A DNA stretch of 32,296 bases from positions 1 through 32,296 of the forward strand of contig CALFOZ010000224.1 of assembly GCA_937919205.1 (NCBI GenBank), read 5' to 3'. The position numbers and the translations under genes are program-made. Source of the stretch: an uncultured Planctomycetia bacterium (GTDB lineage: Bacteria > Planctomycetota > Phycisphaerae > Phycisphaerales > SM1A02). Below are positions 22,993 through 30,015 of this stretch, in pieces (the stretch's first letter is position 1; the number at the start of each line of letters is the position of its first letter). The notes under the pieces were generated by a model that ran no database searches, was not told where the DNA came from, and was given only the letters and a program-made list of their open reading frames with translations.

Positions 22993-24984
22993 TTAAATCA
23001 GCGGCAAATGAATATCAAGTCGGTATGCAAATGCTCGAAGTAGCAACAATTCCTGTGTGTTGTACACATTGTCCGCGGCCGCGACGGACACAAGAGCCTT
23101 GGCAAGAAGTTGTCGATCACTCGGCGCAAGCGCGTCCAGTCCCTCAAGAGATTGGTGCAGGGCGTCAAGCGCGCATTCGCTTGCCGACGGAAACGACAAG
23201 GCATTCAACTGGCACGCGGTGGCTCCAAGATCAAACGTGCGGGCCGGGTGATCCGAACCACCAGCACGAGCCAACGTTCCCAGCACAATCCGCATTTCTT
23301 GGGAACATTCCCGCATGGAACGAGTTGGTTTTTTTTGCGACATCGCGCCAAATCGGGTTTCAATTCTTCGGGTCAGAACAATGCGCGTCATCCACTCGAA
23401 TAAATCAATTTGACTATCCGAGCGCATGGCGGCGGTGAGCGTGGTGCGAAACGCGACATATTGTTGCTTGGTCAACTGGGTTAATGTTGGAACACAAAGA
23501 TCAAGCACAACCAAGCGAATTTCATCAGGCAACTCCAACATGCTTGAAGCGAGCCGATCCCAACATGCGACCAATGATTCACCGAGTTGATTGAGCGCGA
23601 GCGCGCGAACCTGATCTCGATTTTCATTTTGAGGATCAGTCACAAGCAGTAACAAAACAGCCTGAACATCTAGCGGCTCACGAGCCGCGATTTGCACGGC
23701 GTCTGGAATTTTTTTTAACAGCGCACGCGCTCCATCAAGTGATTCTTGTGGAACAATCCCGGACACGGTCGCCTTAAAAACATCATCGCGCGTTAGTGGT
23801 CGACCATCCGTGCGTGTTGCCGCGCGAAAATCCGATTGAGATTCAGGCAGTTGTATTGCGGAATCCGACGACACCCGCGAGGCGCCGTCGCCAACAAACC
23901 CAGCCGCCAAATTACCCGAACTAGAAATTGCACCGATTGAATCCATCGGTACTACGTCCGAAGACCTACCAACAACATCGCTGATAAATCCACCTTGCTC
24001 AATGCGGTGAATGCGCTCGGGAAGCGGAGGGTGTGTGGAAAGCCAAGAGTGGATTGACTTTGAAAAAAAGAAATGATTTAAACCCGACGCCGCGGGAGAT
24101 TGAATTGGAGTGAAGGGCAGTCCGCCAATTTTGCGAAGCGCCGATGCGATGCCCGCGGGATTTCTGGAGTATTGCACGGCCGATGCGTCGGCAAGAAACT
24201 CACGTTGGCGGCTTACGGCGGCCTGAAGAAGTCGCCCAAAGAATGCGCCAATTCCGCCGACAACAAGCAGGCCAAGGCCAACCGCAAGAAACGCAAGCGC
24301 CGCGCCGCCGCGATCATCTTTTTTGCTGGACATGCGTGGGGCGGTGGCTATTCGGCCCGCAACTTGAAGCATGACGCGTCCAATAAGGGCGATCAACATC
24401 ACGCCAGATACCACGCACGCAATACGCAAATTCAGACGCGTGTCTTTGTGCGCGACATGGCTGAACTCGTGTCCTGTTACGCCCTGCAATTCATCGCGAT
24501 TCAGTTTAGTGATGGCGCCGCGGGTGAAACCAAGAACCGCGTCTTGTGGATTTTTTCCCGCCGCAAATGCGTTGATCGCATCCTCTTGCAAAATATAAAT
24601 TGGTGGAACAGGCATGCCGCTGGCGATCGCCATTTCATCAACAACATCGCGTAGCTTTTGTTCGTCTGCATTGTCGGTGGCGCCTTGCAATGGCTGACCA
24701 CCAAGAGCCTCGGCCACCGATTTTCCGGTGCCACCAAGGCGAAGGCGTTGCACGCCCGCGCCAAGAAATATAATCAGGCAGACCGCGCCGGTGATCTCCA
24801 TAAAAATTTGTGGGTTCCACCAAATTTCCGCGCCTTTTGCGCCACGATCTTGCGCTTGTGGAACAATCACAAACAGGGCGAGCCCGTAAAAACTGAGCGC
24901 CACACACGCAATTGACAATAGAAACAGAACTACAAGCCAAGTTGTGCGCCGCCTGGCTTGGTCTTGTTGCTCAAAAAAATTCAT
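22993..24984 (-). CDS. M48-family membrane metallopeptidase with TerB-like C-terminus
   Basis: The 663-residue protein has hydrophobic helices at about 15-41, 62-78, 188-205 and 228-250. The zinc motif HEFSH lies at 172-176 and the third ligand E262 in RQREFLADASAV, as in HtpX-type M48 peptidases. STHPPLPERIHRIE (about 310-325) closes the peptidase domain. The remaining 330 residues are extra. The very end (DRQLLAKALVSVAAADNVYN followed by TQELLLLRAFAYRL) resembles the final helices of a TerB-like domain. Bacterial genes of this layout are commonly paired with LemA, and the lemA-like gene here is directly upstream. It probably works in membrane protein quality control. No Shine-Dalgarno site is evident. 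Confidence 0.9.
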   Translation of the reverse strand: MNFFEQQDQARRRTTWLVVLFLLSIACVALSFYGLALFVIVPQAQDRGAKGAEIWWNPQIFMEITGAVCLIIFLGAGVQRLRLGGTGKSVAEALGGQPLQGATDNADEQKLRDVVDEMAIASGMPVPPIYILQEDAINAFAAGKNPQDAVLGFTRGAITKLNRDELQGVTGHEFSHVAHKDTRLNLRIACVVSGVMLIALIGRVMLQVAGRIATAPRMSSKKDDRGGAALAFLAVGLGLLVVGGIGAFFGRLLQAAVSRQREFLADASAVQYSRNPAGIASALRKIGGLPFTPIQSPAASGLNHFFFSKSIHSWLSTHPPLPERIHRIEQGGFISDVVGRSSDVVPMDSIGAISSSGNLAAGFVGDGASRVSSDSAIQLPESQSDFRAATRTDGRPLTRDDVFKATVSGIVPQESLDGARALLKKIPDAVQIAAREPLDVQAVLLLLVTDPQNENRDQVRALALNQLGESLVACWDRLASSMLELPDEIRLVVLDLCVPTLTQLTKQQYVAFRTTLTAAMRSDSQIDLFEWMTRIVLTRRIETRFGAMSQKKPTRSMRECSQEMRIVLGTLARAGGSDHPARTFDLGATACQLNALSFPSASECALDALHQSLEGLDALAPSDRQLLAKALVSVAAADNVYNTQELLLLRAFAYRLDIHLPLI

Positions 24985-25114
24985 TCGCGGCTTTCAGTAA
25001 AAAACATCGGCAAACAAAATGCGCGCGATTTGAATTGTGGCGAAGATTTATTTACGCCCCGGAAAAATTGAGCAACCTTGGAAAAGTTAAACCGAGATTT
25101 GAATATCCCTCGCA

Positions 25115-25732
25115 TTATGACATTCGCGCGGAAGGAACTGCGCGCGAATCCTCCGAGGTTGTCCAAAGCTCGGCGCGCTGAAATTTAAAAATACCAGCGA
25201 CCAAATTTCCCGGAAACGTGACCACGCCCTCGTTGTAGCGCATCACCGCGTCATTGAACGCTTGGCGAGCGAATGCAACTCGATTTTCCGTGGTGACCAA
25301 TTGTTCCTGAAGCGAATTAAATTGAGCGCTGGCTTTCAAATCCGGATACGCCTCCAAGCGCGCAAACAATCCGCGCAACGCGCCACCTAAAGCCATGGAC
25401 GCGGTGGATAGCGCGCGAATGGCGCCAAAATTTCCAGCCGAAGCCTCGCCCGCCGCGGCATTCACATCGCCGCGCGCGCGCATGACCGCCTCCAGTGTCG
25501 AGCGTTCGTGTTGCATGTAGCCCTTCACAACTTCGATCAGGTTGGGAATTAAATCGGAGCGTCGGCGCAATTGCACATCAATTTGGCTGAACGCGTTGGC
25601 CACGCGCACGCGACGAACAGCAAGCCCGTTGTACAACACAATCAAAGTTACAAGCCCAATACAAATCACAACAACGCCACCAATAATAATTTCAGAATCA
25701 ATGAATGCTGTCAACGTCATTATAGAATCCAT
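25115..25732 (-). CDS. LemA family protein
   Basis: The protein of about 205 residues has an N-terminal membrane helix (IIIGGVVVICIGLVTLIVLY) followed by the LemA signature VRVANAFSQIDVQLRRRSDL, with IPNLIEVVKGYMQHERSTL and PDLKASAQFNSLQEQL further on. LemA proteins are membrane-anchored helical bundles of unclear function, usually encoded with M48 peptidases or TPM-domain proteins; here an M48 peptidase gene follows 130 bp downstream. The start is MDSIM at 25732 or MTLTAF at 25720; the longer frame to 25795 adds sequence not typical of the family. Confidence 0.88.
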   Translation of the reverse strand: MDSIMTLTAFIDSEIIIGGVVVICIGLVTLIVLYNGLAVRRVRVANAFSQIDVQLRRRSDLIPNLIEVVKGYMQHERSTLEAVMRARGDVNAAAGEASAGNFGAIRALSTASMALGGALRGLFARLEAYPDLKASAQFNSLQEQLVTTENRVAFARQAFNDAVMRYNEGVVTFPGNLVAGIFKFQRAELWTTSEDSRAVPSARMS

Positions 25733-25811
25733 TATGACCACTTTTGTGTGGTTGGCGCGTGGGTTTGTGTGGTAAAAAATGTACGGCGCAACCACGGGCC
25801 GCGTGGGCGAA

Positions 25812-26405
25812 TTATTGCGAGCGCTCGGCCACGCTAGATTTTAATTTTGCGCCCACAAGACACGCCACCTCTTCAATGGCCGCAGAAAGATCATCATTGA
25901 TCACAAACGCGTTGTAAATACCATTCTCGCGGGCGCGTTGCATTTCAACAGTCGATTCGCGAAAGCGCCGCTGTATGGCGGACTCATCTTCGCGACCACG
26001 TTGACGCAATCGGGTGAGCAAGGACTCCTCGCTGGGAGGCAGAATAAAAATTCCAAGCATGTCTGGATATTTTTCACGAACCAGTTCCGCACCCTGCACA
26101 TCGATATCAAGCACCGCCAGCTCCGCCCGCGCCAAAGCGGCATCCACGGGTTGTCGCGGTGTTCCATACCAACTTCGGCCAAACACTTGAGCAAATTCAA
26201 TGAACAATTTTTGATCGATCATTTTTTGAAAAACTTCAGGCGTGACAAACGAATAGTCCACGCCATTTTTTTCATCGTTTGTAGGCGCGCGCGTGGTGGC
26301 GCTCACGCTGAAGTGTCCGCCAAAGCGCCGAAGCATCTCATGCGCGATGGTTGTCTTGCCAACACCTGACGGGCCACTAAGAACCAGAAGTAATCCTGCT
26401 GTCAT
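25812..26405 (-). CDS. gmk: Guanylate kinase
   Basis: The 197-residue enzyme phosphorylates GMP to GDP with ATP. The P-loop GPSGVGKT lies at 11-18. SVSATTRAPTNDEKNGVDY, LFIEFAQVFGRSWYGTP (nucleotide-binding region) and VLDIDVQGAELVREKYPD are all typical of Gmk. The length is close to the usual 205. The ATG at 26405 has TAGCAT exactly 6 nt upstream and no Shine-Dalgarno site. LemA and M48 peptidase genes follow on the same strand. Confidence 0.94.
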   Translation of the reverse strand: MTAGLLLVLSGPSGVGKTTIAHEMLRRFGGHFSVSATTRAPTNDEKNGVDYSFVTPEVFQKMIDQKLFIEFAQVFGRSWYGTPRQPVDAALARAELAVLDIDVQGAELVREKYPDMLGIFILPPSEESLLTRLRQRGREDESAIQRRFRESTVEMQRARENGIYNAFVINDDLSAAIEEVACLVGAKLKSSVAERSQ

Positions 26406-26411
26406 AGAACG

Positions 26412-26417
26412 ATGCTA
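26412..26417 (-). promoter_or_regulatory. Putative -10 box of gmk (leaderless)
   Basis: On the minus strand TAGCAT is followed by CGTTCT and the gmk ATG. A TTTCAA sequence about 17 bp further upstream is a poor -35 candidate. Confidence 0.5.
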
Positions 26418-26504
26418 CGGAACACGCTGGAAATTTGAAACCGCGATTATTGCGGGCAATTTGGGCGCAATGAGCGGCAGTTGGATGTTGTGTTCGTGGC
26501 CAAT

Positions 26505-26825
26505 CTATGGAGCCACCGGTCTTCTGCGTTGAGCTTGAAATTGTTGATAGAGCTTCCACACAGTCTTGTCTGGCAACGCCGTGCGCCAACGTGGACCATA
26601 TTGATAATTCATATTTTGCGCGAACACCCACTCTTCTTGCACGGTGTGCGACAATGATTTTTTCCACCATGGCAATCCAACACCCAGATGCGAATCAGCA
26701 CTGCCAGCGCTGGACGCCACGCCAGATGGGCGCGACACCACGCTTGCGACCACCGTGCCGGCTACGCAAATCAACACCAGAAAAATAATTCGTGTTTTGC
26801 GTTGGATATTTAAGCACCGAGACAT
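26505..26825 (-). CDS. Small single-helix membrane protein, coupled to the TPR regulator
   Basis: The 106-residue protein has a basic start MSRCLNIQRKTR, one hydrophobic helix (about 13-34), a Ser/Gly/Ala-rich linker, and a C-terminal part with many Trp, Tyr and Gln residues (PWWKKSLSH, then NMNYQYGPRWRTALPDKT) ending RRRP. The ATG at 26825 follows a near-perfect Shine-Dalgarno AAGGAGG, the strongest in the window, which lies inside the end of the upstream TPR gene. The two genes overlap by 16 bp. No family was recognised. The charge distribution suggests the N-terminus is in the cytoplasm and the C-terminal part outside. Confidence 0.72.
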   Translation of the reverse strand: MSRCLNIQRKTRIIFLVLICVAGTVVASVVSRPSGVASSAGSADSHLGVGLPWWKKSLSHTVQEEWVFAQNMNYQYGPRWRTALPDKTVWKLYQQFQAQRRRPVAP

Positions 26826-28054
26826 TGCGCGCCTCCTTGCGGATCTAAAAATTTTGCTTCCTGCAGAATGCGCCAACCCGCGGCGCGGAAGTTTGGAAAT
26901 CGCCCCATGGTTCCAGCAAGAATGCGAACCTCCTCGTTATCAAGCACCCATGGCTCGTTGTCCAACCGTTCGTGTCTTTCCAAATCCATTTGAAACGCGC
27001 GCTCGCGCAAACTCCAATTTTCCAAACGATCCGCGATTTCCATAGCCTTGTTGGTGAAGATGGCCATGGACAACGAAATATCCTCCTCACCTAAATGACG
27101 CAGAGCCACATTGCAACCAAAGATGCACCACCACCCCCAACTTTCAAGCCACTCGCCAGGCGCGTGCGCGGCAACATCAACCACACGATCAAGCGCCACC
27201 GTGAGGCGTTGCAAAACATCATTGGGCGAAAGATGGCCAAGCACCGCCTCTATTTCCAATAGACCACCACGACACGTGTTAGCCACCGCCGCATATCGAT
27301 CATCGGCGAATGTGTCGGCAAGATCCTCGTATTCCCTGAGTGCTTGCGACAAATCCGCGTGGGCTCGACGCGCGTGTGTTTGCGCCAAATCACTTTCAAC
27401 ACAAATCAATCTGCGAAAACTATTTCCACGCACATAGTGCGCAAACGCGTGGCACACGCGCTCTCGCCGCTCTGTCATGGTGGTTGATTCAAGCAACTCA
27501 AGCACCTCACGCGCGGCCGAGCGGCTTTCGGTGAGATTCCAAACAGCGTAATGGGCATTGGCCAAATTCACGGTGAGCATAAGTCGCAAACCCGCCGGAA
27601 TTCCACGCTCCGAAAGAGCCGCTTGTAGACACGGCAAACTTTTGTTGTATTGACCCATGCCGTCATATGCGCCCGCGCAACGATTGCAAGCCAACGCGCG
27701 CTCGCTTGGAGTTTTAGAAGCCAGGGTCATCTGCTTGGAGATGTCCGCCATTTTTCGATAGTCACCCGATCGATGCGCCGCGAGCGCCTGCGCATCAAGG
27801 AATGAAAAATCACCGTCGCAAAGCGGCACATCTTCGCTGGTCCACACGCCATCAATTACATCGCCCACTGACCAATCCAAGGCGTCGGCGATGCCCACCA
27901 ATAAATCCAATTTTGGATTGCCACTTGGCGGCAATAATTTTCCCGGATCACGACCCAACGCGCGCGCAACTTCTCCACGCGACCAACCCCGATACACCTT
28001 GGCTAAATCGATAAATTTCGCCAAACGCTCGCGCCGATCTTCGGCTGTTCGCAT
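26810..28054 (-). CDS. HTH and TPR-repeat regulator-like protein
   Basis: The 414-residue protein starts with a helix-turn-helix of the XRE type (about 10-68), with GEVARALGRDPGKLLPPSGN and LLVGIADALDWSVGDVIDGV. Several helical pair repeats follow (AAHRSGDYRKMADISKQM, then RCAGAYDGMGQYNKSLPCLQ and NLANAHYAVWNLTESRSAAR), read as tetratricopeptide repeats that could bind a peptide or protein. The start at 28054 follows AAAGGA by about 8 nt; a longer frame to 28099 adds 15 residues with no support. The stop overlaps the start of a small membrane protein gene. The target genes and ligand are unknown. Confidence 0.75.
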   Translation of the reverse strand: MRTAEDRRERLAKFIDLAKVYRGWSRGEVARALGRDPGKLLPPSGNPKLDLLVGIADALDWSVGDVIDGVWTSEDVPLCDGDFSFLDAQALAAHRSGDYRKMADISKQMTLASKTPSERALACNRCAGAYDGMGQYNKSLPCLQAALSERGIPAGLRLMLTVNLANAHYAVWNLTESRSAAREVLELLESTTMTERRERVCHAFAHYVRGNSFRRLICVESDLAQTHARRAHADLSQALREYEDLADTFADDRYAAVANTCRGGLLEIEAVLGHLSPNDVLQRLTVALDRVVDVAAHAPGEWLESWGWWCIFGCNVALRHLGEEDISLSMAIFTNKAMEIADRLENWSLRERAFQMDLERHERLDNEPWVLDNEEVRILAGTMGRFPNFRAAGWRILQEAKFLDPQGGAQCLGA

Positions 28055-28378
28055 TATGTCCAATCCTTTTGTCAGCCCCACGTGACCGACACACCGCATC
28101 TACACAACAGGATGTTGACACGTATTTGGGTGGTTTCAAAATGAATGGTTCAAATTCATCGTTATTACTAACTTAAATTTAGAACACGAAAAATAGGGCC
28201 GGCAATCTAAAACCATAAACCACTTATAAACAATACGGATAAATAAACCCCACACACAGGTTCATAAAGTGGACAACCCGTTGGCGAGATGGACATGAGT
28301 GGTTTGTCCATCAGGCAAAAATGTATTGGGTGAACACATACATCCCGTTGATTCAAAAAGAGCCGTGACCCGCGCGAT
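28055..28378. other. Gene-free gap between lpdA and the TPR regulator gene
   Basis: These 324 bp lie downstream of lpdA and upstream of the TPR regulator, both on the minus strand, so the regulator's promoter must be here or further up. No ORF is convincing. The stretch 28141-28250 is AT-rich. It holds a perfect 8-bp inverted repeat (annotated separately), a smaller one TGAAT / ATTCA at 28142-28158, and several copies of an AAGTGG-like core near TAAACCA and GGACAA sequences. No clear -35/-10 pair could be fixed. Confidence 0.6.
28288..28312. repeat. Perfect 8-bp inverted repeat (operator or hairpin)
   Basis: GATGGACA (28288-28295) and TGTCCATC (28305-28312) are perfect inverted copies separated by 9 nt. 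No T tract follows on either strand, so an operator is as likely as a terminator of lpdA. A related TGGACAACC lies at 28270-28278, close to the left arm. Confidence 0.5.
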
Positions 28379-29869
28379 TTATCCGTGAATCACGCGGCCC
28401 TCGGAGGCAAGCGCGGCCTCATGGATGCTTTCGGCCATGGTGGGATGCGCATGTACCGTGGAAATAATGTCCTCAATTGTGGCTTCAAGGCGTTTGGCAA
28501 TACAAATTTCATGGATCAATTCGCTGGCGTCCTCGCCAAAAATATGCGCACCTAAAATTTCGCCGTACGGCTTGCTTGCGATCAGTTTAACAAGACCTTC
28601 CGTGGCGCCAACCGCGATCGCTTTGCCGTGCGCCTTGAGCGGATATTTTCCAACCGTGTATGACAAACCCTTGGCTTTCGCGTCGCGCTCGGTCATGCCC
28701 ACGCTTGCGACTTGCGGATTGCAATACGTCGCGCCAGGAATACTGGCGTAATCCACGCCCAAAGTGTGGTGGCCCATGAATCGTTCAACACACGCCACGG
28801 CCTCCTCGCTTGCAACGTGCGCAAGCCACGGTGGACCAATCACGTCACCAATCGCGTACACGCCGGGCAAACTTGTTTGATACGTAGGCTCGGATTTTTC
28901 CGTGTAGTCCGTCCATATATGTCCACGCGCCGGACCCGCATCCCACATTTTTAAACCAAGCGACGCGTCGCACAATCCTTCAACGCGCGCGCGCACGCCA
29001 GCGGCAACAAGAACCACTTCGCATTCCAGAACTTTTTTGCTGGCGTCTTTCACGCTTTCAATGGTGACCTTGGCGCCACTTGCGCCCTTGTCCACGGAAG
29101 CCGCTTTGTGCCCGGTGAGAAACTGAATGCCTTGCTTCTCAAATGATTTTTGAGCGGCGGCGCAAATGTCATCATCTTCCACGGGAAGAATGCGATCTTG
29201 CATTTCAATCACGGTGACCTTGGTGCCGAACGAGTTGTAGAAATATGCAAACTCCATCCCGATCGCGCCGGAACCAATGATCACCATGCTCGCTGGTTTC
29301 TTGGCCAAATTCATGGCTTCATAACTGGAGATCACAACCTTGCCGTCGTTAGGAGCAAACGGAAGTTGCACGGGTTGAGCGCCGGTTGAAATGAGAATGC
29401 GATCCGCTTCGATGGTTTCACCCGCACCATCACCGGAACCACCGTAGTAGGCGCCGGTTGCCTTGCCCACCAGAATTTTGCACGGCTCGTTGCCAACTTT
29501 ACCCGCGAGAATTTTTGCGTGACCCACAATGTGCTCAATTTTATTTTTCTTGAACAAGTAGGCGATGCCAGAATTCAACGTGCCCGTGATGTTGCGGCTT
29601 CGACCAACAACCTTGCTCCAATCCACTGAGACATCCGCGGGCTTAAATTGAAATCCCCATTCGGCGCCGTGTGTGATCGCCTCGCGATACAGTTCGGCAT
29701 TGTGCAACAGCGCCTTGGTTGGAATGCAACCCCAGTTCAAACACACGCCACCAAGTTTGTCGCGCTCAATGCACGCCACCTTTAAACCCATCTGCGCGGC
29801 GCGAATCGCGCCGACATAACCACCCGGACCGCCACCAATCACCACAAGATCAAAGCGCTTTAGGGCCAT
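28379..29869 (-). CDS. lpdA: Dihydrolipoamide dehydrogenase (E3)
   Basis: The 496-residue flavoenzyme reoxidises dihydrolipoamide of 2-oxoacid dehydrogenase and glycine cleavage complexes. It shows the FAD motif IGGGPGGYVGAIRAAQ, the redox-active disulfide C43/C48 in GGVCLNWGCIPTKALL, the NAD motif IIGSGAIGMEFAYF, the second FAD motif VYAIGDV and the catalytic pair H475/E480 in HAHPTMAE. The loop ATGAYYGGSGDGAGETIEA is a modest insertion. The ATG at 29869 follows GGAG by about 9 nt. It is the likely E3 for the E1/E2 genes 13 kb away. It diverges from a hybrid histidine kinase gene. Confidence 0.96.
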   Translation of the reverse strand: MALKRFDLVVIGGGPGGYVGAIRAAQMGLKVACIERDKLGGVCLNWGCIPTKALLHNAELYREAITHGAEWGFQFKPADVSVDWSKVVGRSRNITGTLNSGIAYLFKKNKIEHIVGHAKILAGKVGNEPCKILVGKATGAYYGGSGDGAGETIEADRILISTGAQPVQLPFAPNDGKVVISSYEAMNLAKKPASMVIIGSGAIGMEFAYFYNSFGTKVTVIEMQDRILPVEDDDICAAAQKSFEKQGIQFLTGHKAASVDKGASGAKVTIESVKDASKKVLECEVVLVAAGVRARVEGLCDASLGLKMWDAGPARGHIWTDYTEKSEPTYQTSLPGVYAIGDVIGPPWLAHVASEEAVACVERFMGHHTLGVDYASIPGATYCNPQVASVGMTERDAKAKGLSYTVGKYPLKAHGKAIAVGATEGLVKLIASKPYGEILGAHIFGEDASELIHEICIAKRLEATIEDIISTVHAHPTMAESIHEAALASEGRVIHG

Positions 29870-29908
29870 AACTGCAATCTCCATATCGATTCAATTTGAA
29901 TAATGTGA

Positions 29909-29929
29909 TTTCTTGGGACATCCAAGAAA
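29909..29929. repeat. Perfect 8-bp inverted repeat in the lpdA / histidine kinase gap
   Basis: TTTCTTGG (29909-29916) and CCAAGAAA (29922-29929) with a 5-nt spacer lie in the 146-bp divergent gap, about 40 bp from the lpdA start and 87 bp from the kinase start. A TTCAA-T-TTGAA palindrome is at 29890-29900. These are operator candidates; no regulator is identified. Confidence 0.45.
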
Positions 29930-30015
29930 AGATACAAGTTTCGTATGAGAAGTTATCGTAGCGATGCTTCAGGTGTTTGGCGGGGAAGTTTCTTTCCCAA
30001 AGGAAATCAGATTTG

